Source of the DNA: an uncultured Pseudomonadota bacterium | GTDB taxonomy: Bacteria > Pseudomonadota > Gammaproteobacteria > Steroidobacterales > Steroidobacteraceae | Length of the DNA stretch: 64,000 nucleotides | Reading direction: 5' to 3' | Assembly: GCA_903838705.1 (NCBI GenBank) | Contig: CAILZL010000004.1 | Coordinates: 1 to 64,000 of the forward strand | Part shown: in pieces, positions 55,207-64,000 of the stretch | How the letters are laid out: each line of letters opens with the position of its first letter | How positions within the stretch are numbered: position 1 is the first letter of the stretch | Position numbers and translations under genes: made by a program | Notes under the pieces: generated by a model | Told to the model about the DNA's origin: nothing | Database searches by the model: none | Seen by the model: only the letters and a program-made list of their open reading frames with translations

Positions 55207-55890
55207 ATGAGCACACTGGTTCGCATTCATGAACTGACCAAGAACTTCCAGCGCGGCAGTGAGCTGGTACAGGTTCTGCAGCGGCTGGATCTGGAAATTC
55301 CGCAGGGTGATTTTCTGGCACTGATGGGCCCTTCCGGCTCAGGCAAATCAACACTGCTGAACCTTATCGGCGGACTGGATCGTCCCACCTCCGGCAGCAT
55401 CGAAGTGGCCGGACACGACATCAGCAAGCTGAACGACACGGCACTGGGTCGCTGGCGAGCTGACAATGTCGGATTTGTGTTTCAGATGTACAACCTTCTG
55501 CCTGCACTGACTGCGCAAGGCAATGTGGAACTGCCACTGCTGCTCACGTCGCTGTCGGCAAGTGAACGCAGGCAACGCGCAGCAGCCGCATTGCAGCTGG
55601 TGGGACTGAGCGAGCGGGCCCAGCACAAACCACGCGAGCTGTCCGGAGGGCAGGAGCAACGGGTCGGTATAGCACGTGCCATTGTGTCTGATCCGACTCT
55701 ATTGCTATGCGATGAACCCACCGGTGACCTGGATCGCAAGTCGGGCGATGAAGTGCTGGATCTGTTGCAGGCACTTAATGATCAGCAAGGCAAAACCATC
55801 ATCATGGTCACGCATGACCCGCGTGCAGCTGAACGCGCCAGACGCGTGCTGCATCTGGAAAAAGGCCAACTTGTCAGAGAATCAGTCTGA
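55207..55890 (+). CDS. ABC transporter ATP-binding protein (MacB/LolD/DevA type)
   Basis: 227 residues from the ATG giving [17 protein letters not shown]; the frame is open 20 codons upstream. Walker [11 protein letters not shown]-loop [13 protein letters not shown], signature [14 protein letters not shown], Walker [13 protein letters not shown] and the H-loop VTHDPRA are complete. FQMYNLLP and the length place it in the LolD/MacB group. It overlaps the next gene by one base (TGATG). Confidence 0.93.
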   Translation: MSTLVRIHELTKNFQRGSELVQVLQRLDLEIPQGDFLALMGPSGSGKSTLLNLIGGLDRPTSGSIEVAGHDISKLNDTALGRWRADNVGFVFQMYNLLPALTAQGNVELPLLLTSLSASERRQRAAAALQLVGLSERAQHKPRELSGGQEQRVGIARAIVSDPTLLLCDEPTGDLDRKSGDEVLDLLQALNDQQGKTIIMVTHDPRAAERARRVLHLEKGQLVRESV

Positions 55891-57035
55891 TGTGGTCGCT
55901 CCTCTGGGCCAACCTCGGTCGCAAACGCTCGCGCATGATATTGACGCTGGCCTCTATTACGGTGGCCTTCATCCTGTTCAGCCTGGTTGAAGCATTGCAG
56001 TACGCGCTGGTCGGCGGAGTAGATCTTGCCGGCCAGGATCGCCTGATGAGCATGCATAAGGTTTCATTTACACAACCCCTGCCCCGGAACTATCTGGAAC
56101 GCGTGCGTGCAGTTGAGGGCGTGCGTTCGGCCATTTCGCTGAACTGGTTTGGTGGTTATTACAAAGACGAACGTACTCAGGTTTTCAGTTACCCGGTGCT
56201 GGGAGAAGAAGCTCTGCACGATGTCTACCCCGAAATTGTGGTTGATCCGGTACAGATGAACAGCTGGATGACTGAACGTACCGGTGCCTTGATTGGTCGC
56301 GCCATGGCCGACACCATGGGCTGGAAGGTGGGCGATGTGATCCCGATCCGATCAGCCATCTATTTCAAGAAAGACGGCACCAACACCTGGGACATGAAAA
56401 TCATCGGCATCTTTGATAATCCCAACGGCGACACCAACGGGCTGTACTTTCACTTCGATTATTTCAACGAGAGCATCCTGAATCAGGACAACATTGGCTG
56501 GATTGGCCTGCGCCTGAAGGACAAGAATCAGGCCGCTCAGATTGCTGCAAAGATTGATTCGATGTTCGCCAATTCATCGGCGGAAACCAAGACCAGCACC
56601 GAGAAAGCATTCGTACAGAGCTTTGCCAATCAGATGGGCAATATCAGCTCCATCGTCACCGTGATTGTTGTAGCCGTGTTCTTCACCATGTTGCTGGTAA
56701 CTGCCAACAGCATGGCGCAATCGGTACGCGAGCGAACCAGTGAAATCGGCGTGATGAAAACACTGGGCTTCAGCAGCGCCAGAGTCACCGGCCTTGTGCT
56801 GGCAGAATCACTGCTGATCACCTTCATCGGTGGCTTGCTCGGCATGTTGCTGGGCACGCTGGCGGTCAAGGGCGTGGCACATGCCGTAAAACAATTTTTA
56901 CCGCTCATGTCAGTGCCTTCTTCAGCTTATGTACTGGGTCTGATCTGCATGACAATCCTCGGCGTACTGTCCGGCGCACTGCCCGGATGGCAGGCATGGC
57001 AATTGAGAATCACCGATGCATTGCGACGCAGTTAA
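55890..57035 (+). CDS. FtsX/MacB-type ABC transporter permease
   Basis: 381 residues. One N-terminal membrane segment (about 16-38), a periplasmic domain of about 220 residues, then three segments from about 252 to the end with [21 protein letters not shown], the conserved FtsX cytoplasmic loop. It belongs to the mechanotransmission class of ABC exporters. It pairs with the second permease at 57087. Confidence 0.92.
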   Translation: MWSLLWANLGRKRSRMILTLASITVAFILFSLVEALQYALVGGVDLAGQDRLMSMHKVSFTQPLPRNYLERVRAVEGVRSAISLNWFGGYYKDERTQVFSYPVLGEEALHDVYPEIVVDPVQMNSWMTERTGALIGRAMADTMGWKVGDVIPIRSAIYFKKDGTNTWDMKIIGIFDNPNGDTNGLYFHFDYFNESILNQDNIGWIGLRLKDKNQAAQIAAKIDSMFANSSAETKTSTEKAFVQSFANQMGNISSIVTVIVVAVFFTMLLVTANSMAQSVRERTSEIGVMKTLGFSSARVTGLVLAESLLITFIGGLLGMLLGTLAVKGVAHAVKQFLPLMSVPSSAYVLGLICMTILGVLSGALPGWQAWQLRITDALRRS

Positions 57036-57086
57036 TCAGCCTGACGCCAGCGCAGAAATTAAACTCCGGATGGAAACCGTCCAATC

Positions 57087-58277
57087 ATGAGCAATGGGTT
57101 ATCACAGATCATCACCATCACGGCCAGCAACCTGCGCAGCGTCAGTGAACGCAAAGCGGCCTCGATCGTGGCCGTTGCAGGCATTGCCGGGGTAGTAGCG
57201 ATTCTGGTCGGTGTACTTTCCATGCGTGAAGGCTTTCGCGCCACACTGGATCAGGCCGGTGCAAAGGATGTGGCCATTGTATTGCGCAGCGGTTCCGCCG
57301 CTGAACTATCCAGCGGCCTGACTCTGGACCAGACACGCATCATCAGTGGCGCCAGCAGCATCGTGCAGAAAAATGGTGTACCGGCAGCTTCGCCAGAATT
57401 GTATGTGATAGTTGACGTACCCATGCGCAGCACCGGCACAGAAGCAAATGTGCCGTTACGAGGTGTGGGCGCTCAGGCCACCAGGGTACGCAGCAAATTC
57501 AAGCTGATACAGGGCCGAATGTTTACCCCGGGTCGTTTTGAAGTGATGGTGGGCCGTGGTGCGGCCTCGCAATTTGCCGGTCTGGAAGTCGGCAAGAGCG
57601 TACGCTGGGGCACCACCGACTGGGATGTGGTGGGCATGTTCGAAGATGGCGGCAGCGTATCGGAGTCGGAGATATGGACAGATGCCACTGTCTTGCAGGG
57701 TGCGTACCGTCGCGGCTCATCATTTCAATCAGTAAGAGTACAACTCGGCTCGCCCTCAGCCATCAAGTCATTCAAGGATGAGCTGAGCGTCGATCCACGC
57801 CTGAATGTGCGTGTACTAAGCGAATATGAATATTTCTCCGAACAATCAAAAAGCCTTTCGACTCTGATCAATGCGGTTGGCTATACCGTCGCCTTGCTGA
57901 TGGGACTTGGCGCTATCTTCGGTGCACTCAACACCATGTACTCGGCAGTGTCGGCACGCACACGTGAAATCGCCACATTACGTGCACTGGGCTTCGGCGC
58001 ATGGCCCGTCGTCAGTTCAGTTGTCACAGAGTCCATGCTGCTGGGACTGCTGGGTGGAGTAATAGGCTGCCTGATTGCCTATCTGGGTTTCAACGGTATC
58101 CGTGCTTCGACATTGAACTTCGCCAGCTTCAGCCAGATCACTTTCGCCTTCGCTGTTACACCGGCACTGCTGGCAAAAGGTTTACTCTATGCGCTGGCGC
58201 TGTCCTTCATCGGCGGCATCATGCCCGGCATCCGAGCCGCCAGATTACCCATCACCTCAGGACTGCGTGAGCTATAG
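57087..58277 (+). CDS. Second FtsX/MacB-type ABC transporter permease
   Basis: 396 residues with the same topology as the preceding permease: a first membrane segment near 24-45, a periplasmic domain, and three C-terminal segments. TREIATLRALGFGAWPV is the conserved loop. Two unlike permeases suggest a heterodimeric exporter. The cargo is unknown. Confidence 0.92.
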   Translation: MSNGLSQIITITASNLRSVSERKAASIVAVAGIAGVVAILVGVLSMREGFRATLDQAGAKDVAIVLRSGSAAELSSGLTLDQTRIISGASSIVQKNGVPAASPELYVIVDVPMRSTGTEANVPLRGVGAQATRVRSKFKLIQGRMFTPGRFEVMVGRGAASQFAGLEVGKSVRWGTTDWDVVGMFEDGGSVSESEIWTDATVLQGAYRRGSSFQSVRVQLGSPSAIKSFKDELSVDPRLNVRVLSEYEYFSEQSKSLSTLINAVGYTVALLMGLGAIFGALNTMYSAVSARTREIATLRALGFGAWPVVSSVVTESMLLGLLGGVIGCLIAYLGFNGIRASTLNFASFSQITFAFAVTPALLAKGLLYALALSFIGGIMPGIRAARLPITSGLREL

Positions 58278-58345
58278 AAGCAGCCGCGACCACTATGTCG
58301 TCGGAGTCAGTCCACAATGATTTGCCTGGCTACCTGACACATGAT

Positions 58346-59377
58346 TTAAGTTGCAGACTTCGCACTGACTCCACCCAATGCATCGGTTTCGCATTGCTCC
58401 TGCCATGCAGGCGTGTCCACAACTGCCACTTGAGTGATGTCTTCCTTTTTATGCGCAACCAGAACGGCTTTCTTATCATCCTTTGAACCAAGTATGCAGG
58501 TCATCACCCTCTCCACATTCCAGTTATATGGATCTGGAAAAGCGTTACTGACTTCCTTCATGCTTGTTTTAAGTTTCGGCCAGCTAACTCCGGCATTACT
58601 CAATTCATTCCTGATCAAATCCGGCGAAAGATATTCAATAAGGCCAAAGTACATATGCGCATAGCGCTGACTTCCCTGCTTATCCTTGGTCTTTTTTACC
58701 ACATTGCTTACCCAGTCCTGAGCCAGTTCCGTCATTCCATACCATTTTGGCAAATAAAACGAAAATACAGAACCTACAGCCGGACCATAATCCGGAGCCG
58801 CTTCCAGAATTTCATCGGCGATCGGTCCAGTACTTTCCAGCCCTTCATTCAATGCCATGGCCGCTCTGACTCTGAGCGCGTACCATTCCGGACTACTCAA
58901 CCGGGTCATCTTTTTTGAATCCAGAACTGATCGTGATTCCTTGGCCAAGGTAAAAAATGGATCCCAGCTGGCAGTTACCACATCAGGGGCGTAACCAGCT
59001 CCTCTATATGCCCATGCATGCGCCTGAAGAATCGCGGCCCGCAGCAGGATAGCCGAGCTATTGTCCGGCTCTCTGTTCAAAAATTCCTGAGAAACAGCCT
59101 CAACCTGATTCCAGAGTGGGTTTTGCACTGCTACACGATCAAGGTTACCAATAGCCTCATAGACAAGAGCATATTCAGAAGCACCGGCGGGTGTTAACGC
59201 ATTTGTAGTCAGAAGCTCCGTGGACCATTTATCAAACACTTCGGTATTGCCGCCTATCACCAACTCCAGTGCTCTCTCCATGATCACCTTTCGCACAGCG
59301 AACTCATCTGCACTGGCACTGCTGGATACAAAAAGAATCAAGCCTGTTACCAGCAGCATTCTGATCAACTTATCCAT
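58346..59377 (-). CDS. Secreted DUF4034-like helical repeat protein
   Basis: 343 residues. Signal peptide ends in SSASA/DE (about residue 23). The rest is helical with TPR-like spacing. NREPDNSSAILLRAAILQAHAWAYRGAGYA, the WYALRVRAAMAL segment, APDYGPAVGSVFSFYLPKWYG and QRYAHMYFGL resemble the layout of DUF4034 proteins. Two Cys residues occur near the C-terminus. Function unknown. It is convergent with the ABC exporter and is followed on the same strand by Sel1-repeat genes. Confidence 0.65.
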   Translation of the reverse strand: MDKLIRMLLVTGLILFVSSSASADEFAVRKVIMERALELVIGGNTEVFDKWSTELLTTNALTPAGASEYALVYEAIGNLDRVAVQNPLWNQVEAVSQEFLNREPDNSSAILLRAAILQAHAWAYRGAGYAPDVVTASWDPFFTLAKESRSVLDSKKMTRLSSPEWYALRVRAAMALNEGLESTGPIADEILEAAPDYGPAVGSVFSFYLPKWYGMTELAQDWVSNVVKKTKDKQGSQRYAHMYFGLIEYLSPDLIRNELSNAGVSWPKLKTSMKEVSNAFPDPYNWNVERVMTCILGSKDDKKAVLVAHKKEDITQVAVVDTPAWQEQCETDALGGVSAKSAT

Positions 59378-59432
59378 ATCACTTCCTCAACTTGTCCGGT
59401 CGGCATGACAAGCAACACGCCACAATGTTCAT

Positions 59433-60554
59433 CTATTCCAGTGTGCCAGCCATCACTTTATCAAGGACATCACATGCTGCCTGATACTTCTGATTACATG
59501 CCATACGAGTGTATGTAATTGCCATTTCCTGATTGCTCATCACGCCTTCACCTTTGTAGTACATCATCGCCAGGTTATAGCAACCTTTGTTATGACCACC
59601 CTCACAGGCCTTTTTATATTCTTGCACCGCCTTGCTGAAATCTTGCGCCAACCCATCTCCAATATAATACCTGTCTCCCAATCCGCTGCATGCATTTGAT
59701 GATCCGGCTGCACAGCCTTTCTGATACAAATCCGCGGCTACTGCCATATCCTGTTTGACACCCTCACCATTCCGGTATTTGTCTGCCAGGTTATCGCAAC
59801 CTTCGCCATGGGCAGCATTTACAGCACAAACCCTTCTGTATAACTTTACGGCCTCGACAAAGTTCTGCTTGAGACCTTCGCCTCCATCGTACATCCATCC
59901 CAAATTGTTGCACCCTCCGAGATCACCACCATCACATGCCTTTTTAAGAAGCTCCGCTGCTTTGATGAAGTCCAGCTGAACCCACTGACCAGTTCTATAT
60001 AACTCTCCCAAGTTAAAGCACCCTTTAGCAGCACCGCCATCACATGCCTTCTTGTACATCGTAACCGCATTATCGAGGTCCCGTTCAACACCTGATCCAA
60101 CTTCGTACATCCGTCCCAAGTTATAGCAGCCCTTGGCAAAACCACTATCGCAGACACTTTTGAGCAGGTTCGTAGCCTTGTCGTGGTCTTTAGCGACCCC
60201 AAGCCCGCTGATATAACTGACACCAAGGTTTAGACAGGCATCTACTTCACCTTTCTCGCAGGATTTTTGGTACAACTCAGCTGCCTTGAAGTGATCCTGC
60301 CTTATTCCTAGACCACTGGAGTAAGCAACTCCCAGATAAAAACAGCCTTTGGCGATACCGGCATCACAACCAGTCCGCAACAAGTCCACAGCTTTGAAGT
60401 AGTCCGGTTTGAACTTTTCCCCTTTAAGGTAAAGCACACCTAACTCCGTACACGCAGTGGCCTTACCCGTTTCACACGAGTTCTGATAGTTCTCCACAGT
60501 AGAAACGCAACCACTTATGAGAATAGACAATACAACCAATAATATTATCTTCAT
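59433..60554 (-). CDS. Sel1/Hcp-like repeat lipoprotein
   Basis: 373 residues. A lipobox LISGC sets the lipidated Cys at residue 16. About nine repeats of 36 residues follow, each with the pattern A-x-x-L-x-x-x-A-C-[DE]-x-G-x(4)-C-x-x-L-G. Each repeat carries two Cys spaced as C-x7-C, as in Helicobacter cysteine-rich (Hcp) proteins, where they form disulfides. It is probably anchored in the outer membrane facing the periplasm. SLR proteins are adaptors; the partner is unknown. Confidence 0.85.
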   Translation of the reverse strand: MKIILLVVLSILISGCVSTVENYQNSCETGKATACTELGVLYLKGEKFKPDYFKAVDLLRTGCDAGIAKGCFYLGVAYSSGLGIRQDHFKAAELYQKSCEKGEVDACLNLGVSYISGLGVAKDHDKATNLLKSVCDSGFAKGCYNLGRMYEVGSGVERDLDNAVTMYKKACDGGAAKGCFNLGELYRTGQWVQLDFIKAAELLKKACDGGDLGGCNNLGWMYDGGEGLKQNFVEAVKLYRRVCAVNAAHGEGCDNLADKYRNGEGVKQDMAVAADLYQKGCAAGSSNACSGLGDRYYIGDGLAQDFSKAVQEYKKACEGGHNKGCYNLAMMYYKGEGVMSNQEMAITYTRMACNQKYQAACDVLDKVMAGTLE

Positions 60555-60601
60555 TGGGCAACGACTTTATGAAGGGTGCTACAACTGGAATATACTGACA
60601 A

Positions 60602-62101
60602 TCACTTCCCTGAATTCAACTTGGCGTATTCACTACACCCCATTTGGTCTTTCTGATCACAGGCTTTGCCAAAATAGTTGAGCGCCTCTGTCTTGCTTTG
60701 CTGAAAACCCTGACCATTTAAATACATAAAACCCAGAGCAGAACAGCCAAGGGCAACGCCACCATCACATGATTTCTGAATGAAAGGAGCCGCCTTGATG
60801 AAATCTTGAGTGACCCCCTTTCCACTGACATACATCATACCCAAATCATAACAGTTGATAGCACTTCCACCATCACAGCCTATCTGTGACAATTCCAGAG
60901 CCTTGGTATAGTTCTGCGCAACCCCCAGACCTCCGGCATACATCAATGCCAAATCACTGCAACCCATCGCATTACCACCGTCACATGATTTCTGATACAA
61001 ATCCGCAGCTTTAACGAAGTCTTGTTTGACTCCCTCACCCCTTGCGTATGCAGTGCCTAAGTAAGTACAGCCAGCATCATTTCCACCATCACATGACTTT
61101 TTAAATAGTTCTACCGCCTTTAATAGATTCTGTTTTGTGCCGCGCCCATTTCCATACGCAATACCCAAGTTAGCGCATGCTCTCGCATTGCCATCATTAC
61201 AAGCATCCTGAAAAAACTCTACTGCCATTGAGGAATCCTGTTTGATGCCTTGCCCCTTCTCATACATCCAGCCAAGGCTAGTGCAGCCTTCGGCGTAACC
61301 ACTGTCACAAGATTTTCGATACAAATCGACGGCTCTCATGTCATCCTGAGCCACACCACGCCCACTTTCGTACTTCCGCCCCAAGCTATAACAGCCTTCT
61401 GCGTCACTCCCGTCACAGGATTTTCGAAACAGATCCACAGCTCTCATGTCATCCTGACTGACACCACGACCATTTTCGTACATTATTGCCAAGTTATAGC
61501 ATCCTAATAGAATGTCACCATCACAGGCCTTCTGATAGAACATTGATGCTTGTGAGTAGTCCTGTTTGATGCCCGGAGCGATGTCATACATTAATCCCAA
61601 GCCAGCGCAGCCTTCAGCATCACCCCCGTCACAGGACTTTCGATACAGATCCACGGCTCTCATGTCATCCTGACTGACACCACGACCATTTTCGTACATT
61701 ATTGCCAAGTTATAGCATCCCAATAGAATGTCACCATCACAGGCCTTCTGATAGAGCATTGCTGCTTGTGGGTAGTCCTGCTTGATGCCCTGTGCAATGT
61801 CGTACATTATTCCTAGGCTAGCGCAGGCAGCGAACTGATCCCCCTCACATGCCTTCTTATAGAATTCTGCTGCTTGCGAGTAGTCTTGCCTGGAACCCTC
61901 ACCATTGGCATACATGTCTCCCAGTTTTTTTTGCGCCGCAGCATTGCCCTGACCAGCCAACCTGTTCAGTATCGGCAAGGCAGTTGAATAATCTTTCTTT
62001 TGATATGCGGCAATCGCTCCATACAGGGTATCCGCAGCACGAGCTACAGACAGAGCCTGCACGAGGAAAAGCGCTGTCAAAACTGCGGTGAATACTCTCA
62101 T
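60602..62101 (-). CDS. Secreted Sel1/Hcp-like repeat protein with a recent internal duplication
   Basis: 499 residues. The signal peptide ends in LSVARA/AD. About twelve 36-residue Sel1 repeats follow, nearly all with the C-x7-C pair (CDGDILLGC, CDGGDAEGC and so on). A 72-residue unit is repeated in tandem almost unchanged (see repeats at 61393 and 61609). It is 47 bases upstream of the lipoprotein gene on the same strand and shares its architecture but not its lipid anchor. Periplasmic or secreted location is inferred from the leader. Confidence 0.85.
   Translation of the reverse strand: MRVFTAVLTALFLVQALSVARAADTLYGAIAAYQKKDYSTALPILNRLAGQGNAAAQKKLGDMYANGEGSRQDYSQAAEFYKKACEGDQFAACASLGIMYDIAQGIKQDYPQAAMLYQKACDGDILLGCYNLAIMYENGRGVSQDDMRAVDLYRKSCDGGDAEGCAGLGLMYDIAPGIKQDYSQASMFYQKACDGDILLGCYNLAIMYENGRGVSQDDMRAVDLFRKSCDGSDAEGCYSLGRKYESGRGVAQDDMRAVDLYRKSCDSGYAEGCTSLGWMYEKGQGIKQDSSMAVEFFQDACNDGNARACANLGIAYGNGRGTKQNLLKAVELFKKSCDGGNDAGCTYLGTAYARGEGVKQDFVKAADLYQKSCDGGNAMGCSDLALMYAGGLGVAQNYTKALELSQIGCDGGSAINCYDLGMMYVSGKGVTQDFIKAAPFIQKSCDGGVALGCSALGFMYLNGQGFQQSKTEALNYFGKACDQKDQMGCSEYAKLNSGK
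61393..61608. repeat. 216-bp tandem repeat unit A inside the Sel1 gene
   Basis: Equivalent to two Sel1 repeats (72 codons). Its core 61431-61554 differs from the core of unit B at only 5 of 124 positions by my count. Confidence 0.85.
61609..61824. repeat. 216-bp tandem repeat unit B inside the Sel1 gene
   Basis: Follows unit A directly, with an offset of exactly 216 bases. Core 61647-61770. The outer parts have diverged more than the core, as expected after unequal recombination or partial conversion. Confidence 0.85.
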
Positions 62102-62323
62102 GGGACTGATCCTTGATTTCTTGAGTTATATTTCTGACGAAATCTGCCAAGCCAGCTTTACGCGAACCCACCATAACCATACATGGCGAAATTCGGGAAT
62201 TCAATATCTGGGCTTTCCACACGCGGATGGATTTTCTATTGCACAGCTCAATCAACCTGATTAGTCTTGCCTGTAGCGAATCGAACAAAGAATTTTCAAA
62301 AGATAAATTGCGAGGAAACGCAT

Positions 62324-63937
62324 ATGACCACATGGATATCTGGATACCGTCAGTCGATCGCAGCTCTGCTGCTGACTTCATGCATCACCCTTACCCCTGC
62401 CATAGCCGCACCCAGCCTTGATCACGCATTGGCGATATATACCTCTGGCGATTTCAATACCGCTCGTGACGAACTGACTGAACTTGCCCAGTACGGAATC
62501 GTCGCCGCCCACTACAATCTTGCCGTCATGGCCATGAAGGGGCAATCATTCCCAGTTAGCCCCGGACTGGCACTCGGTTTCCTGAAAACAGCTGCACAGC
62601 TGGATGCAAAGATTGACCAAACTCTGCTTACCCAGGCGGAACAGTCGGCCGTTGCGGCCCAGCAACTCCCGATGGCAGAGAAAGTTGTAACGCAATTTGG
62701 CAGGCAACCAATCATAAATGGACTAATCAATGCCTATGAGAAATGTTCGGGACGGCAACTATCTTTCGAAAGCCCTTTCAACCCGCCTTCATTCACATCA
62801 AATTCCTTCCATAAGGCTCAACTTGTCCCCGGACAGAAACTGCCACAGCCCTACCCTACTAGCAGCATACTTAAGGGACAACAAGGAATCATGGTTGCCA
62901 CTGCCTTAATTGACGAGCATGGCAAGGCCTTGGACCCAAGGATAGATGCCATCATCCCACAGCAGAACAACGACGGCTTTTTGTCCGCGGTAACTGAATA
63001 CTTTCAAACCGCAAAATTCGTTCCGATGTCAGTCAATAATCTGCCCGTACTGTCCAGATATCGTTTTATAGCTCGCTTCAAAATCTATGAAGCAGGTGAT
63101 ACTTTCTGGATACCTGAACAACTCAGACAGTTTTCAAATGCAGCATGGAGGAACGAGCCGGATGCACAATATGCGGCCGCCTACATCAGTATGATTGACC
63201 CTGCCACTTCCCAGATATTCGCACTGAACACTCAGCGACAGAAGATTGGCATGCTGCTTTCTGCAGCACTACTGGGAGTAATGGATGCACAGCTCGACAT
63301 CAGCAATTTCTTCAACTCAAGCCGTTGTTCCGAGACACAGGATATTGGAAACGTCTGGCTGGAACAAGCAGCCAAAAGCGGTCAAGCGCGCGCGAAATTA
63401 CTGCTGGCAAAGCAACTGTTGCAATCGGACGATCCTGCATCAAAGGCCGATCAGATTCGAGCTTTGCTGTCCGCAGCAAGCATCAGTGAAGATCGCTACA
63501 CACAAAAGCATGCAGCTTTTCTGCTGGCCACCAGCACTGTTCCAGGTGTCACCGCTCCTGAAACAGCACTTCAGGGCGCACTTAAGCTCAAGGGGGCCGT
63601 AAAAAAAGCTCAGGCCTATCGAAGAACTTATTACATGCCAGCACCGAGTTCATTGCAGACGGCCCATGAAATTGAGGTCTCATATGACTACGCCGATTCC
63701 TCCGACCCGGAGCAGGACATTGTGCTGGCTGCCGCTTATGCAGCAAATAACAATTACGCTGATGCCATCAAGATACAGCAACGCGCTATCAGTAAAGCAG
63801 GGAAAATCGGCTGGGATACAGCGGAACTAGAGACCATGCTTACTGAAATGAAAGGAAAGCATATGCCTGATTACAGCCAGTTTTTCCTGAGCTGGACGAC
63901 TGACAAGCTGAATCATGGCAACGAGCCAAGACAATAA
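62324..63937 (+). CDS. Exported protein with a TonB C-terminal domain between Sel1-like helical regions
   Basis: 537 residues from the ATG giving MTTWISGYRQS, with GAGGA 8 bases upstream; the frame is open 19 codons earlier. Signal peptide about 1-29 (TPAIAA/PS). Helical Sel1/TPR-like region about 30-135. Residues 172-255 form a TonB_C-like domain: PQPYPTSSILKGQQGIMVATALIDEHGK matches the P-x-YP...G-x-V...ID-x-x-G pattern. Helical repeats resume from about 280 to 510. It lacks the membrane anchor and Pro-rich linker of true TonB. It diverges from the Sel1 genes. Confidence 0.75.
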   Translation: MTTWISGYRQSIAALLLTSCITLTPAIAAPSLDHALAIYTSGDFNTARDELTELAQYGIVAAHYNLAVMAMKGQSFPVSPGLALGFLKTAAQLDAKIDQTLLTQAEQSAVAAQQLPMAEKVVTQFGRQPIINGLINAYEKCSGRQLSFESPFNPPSFTSNSFHKAQLVPGQKLPQPYPTSSILKGQQGIMVATALIDEHGKALDPRIDAIIPQQNNDGFLSAVTEYFQTAKFVPMSVNNLPVLSRYRFIARFKIYEAGDTFWIPEQLRQFSNAAWRNEPDAQYAAAYISMIDPATSQIFALNTQRQKIGMLLSAALLGVMDAQLDISNFFNSSRCSETQDIGNVWLEQAAKSGQARAKLLLAKQLLQSDDPASKADQIRALLSAASISEDRYTQKHAAFLLATSTVPGVTAPETALQGALKLKGAVKKAQAYRRTYYMPAPSSLQTAHEIEVSYDYADSSDPEQDIVLAAAYAANNNYADAIKIQQRAISKAGKIGWDTAELETMLTEMKGKHMPDYSQFFLSWTTDKLNHGNEPRQ

Positions 63938-64000
63938 TGCTCAGTAAAGTCAGCCAATGACAAATCGCTTAATAAGAATGCCGCAATGCCCTATATGGCA

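Noticed and set aside
60602-62101. Regularly spaced repeats that could suggest a CRISPR-like array
   Set aside because: The spacing is 108 or 216 bases in phase with codons, and the repeats encode Sel1 units. There are no short identical direct repeats with unique spacers.

Overview
The window is an ordinary chromosomal segment of a Gammaproteobacterium of moderate GC content. The evidence is conserved gene order: nnrD-tsaE-amiC-mutL-miaA-hfq-hflX-hflK-hflC-yjeT-purA, pcnB-folK-dNK-panB-panC, lptF/lptG divergent from pepA-holC, and a full lipid A aminoarabinose (arn) set. MutL carries an endonuclease motif (a lineage that probably lacks MutH), and metX-metB sit behind a SAM-I riboswitch as in some Xanthomonas-like lineages. 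I cannot name the genus. No prophage, insertion sequence, CRISPR array or integrative element was found.

Layout. 1-700 (-): start of a Csu/SCPU-type chaperone-usher pilus operon (major subunit, a strong hairpin, next gene cut by the window edge). 1015-3517 (-): metB and metX behind a promoter, a SAM-I riboswitch and a short ORF that overlaps the metX start. 3564-15240 (-): the purA-hfl-hfq-miaA-mutL-amiC-tsaE-nnrD block; queG (+) diverges from it. 16452-19741: an MprF/YbhN-like membrane protein (-) and a two-component system (+). 19815-24183 (-): pantothenate/folate/poly(A) polymerase block. 24281-24356 (+): tRNA-Glu(CTC). 24624-26375: an AT-rich J-domain gene and a putatively exported Rossmann-fold protein. 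26485-35945: a lone GT39/ArnT-like enzyme (-) and a seven-gene arn operon (+) in an unusual order, with ArnA split in two. 36006-38681: a PGDYG protein, another putatively exported Rossmann protein, a CarS-like membrane enzyme (-) and an unknown protein. 38711-38999 (-): a candidate small RNA with a complete promoter and terminator. 39005-41712 (-): lptF-lptG-RDD. 41858-44300 (+): pepA, holC, cytochrome c. 44344-53620 (-): DUF4136 lipoprotein, DEAD-box helicase, Gdt1-type Mn2+ exporter, metH, metF and an ArsR-methyltransferase fusion. 53856-58277 (+): a DevBCA/MacAB-like ABC exporter. 58346-63937: secreted repeat proteins (a DUF4034-like protein, two Cys-rich Sel1/Hcp-like proteins) and a divergent exported protein with a TonB C-terminal domain.

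Two themes stand out. Methionine/SAM metabolism appears to be sensed twice: by RNA (SAM-I riboswitch on metX-metB) and by protein (ArsR-methyltransferase at the head of metF-metH). The envelope is heavily represented: arn lipid A modification, LptFG, amidase, CarS-like and MprF-like membrane proteins, ABC exporter, pilus, and disulfide-rich Sel1 proteins beside a TonB-like partner. The best candidates for undescribed biology are the metX leader with its overlapping ORF, the orphan small RNA at 38711-38963, the ArsR-methyltransferase control region, and the Sel1/TonB-like cluster at the right end.
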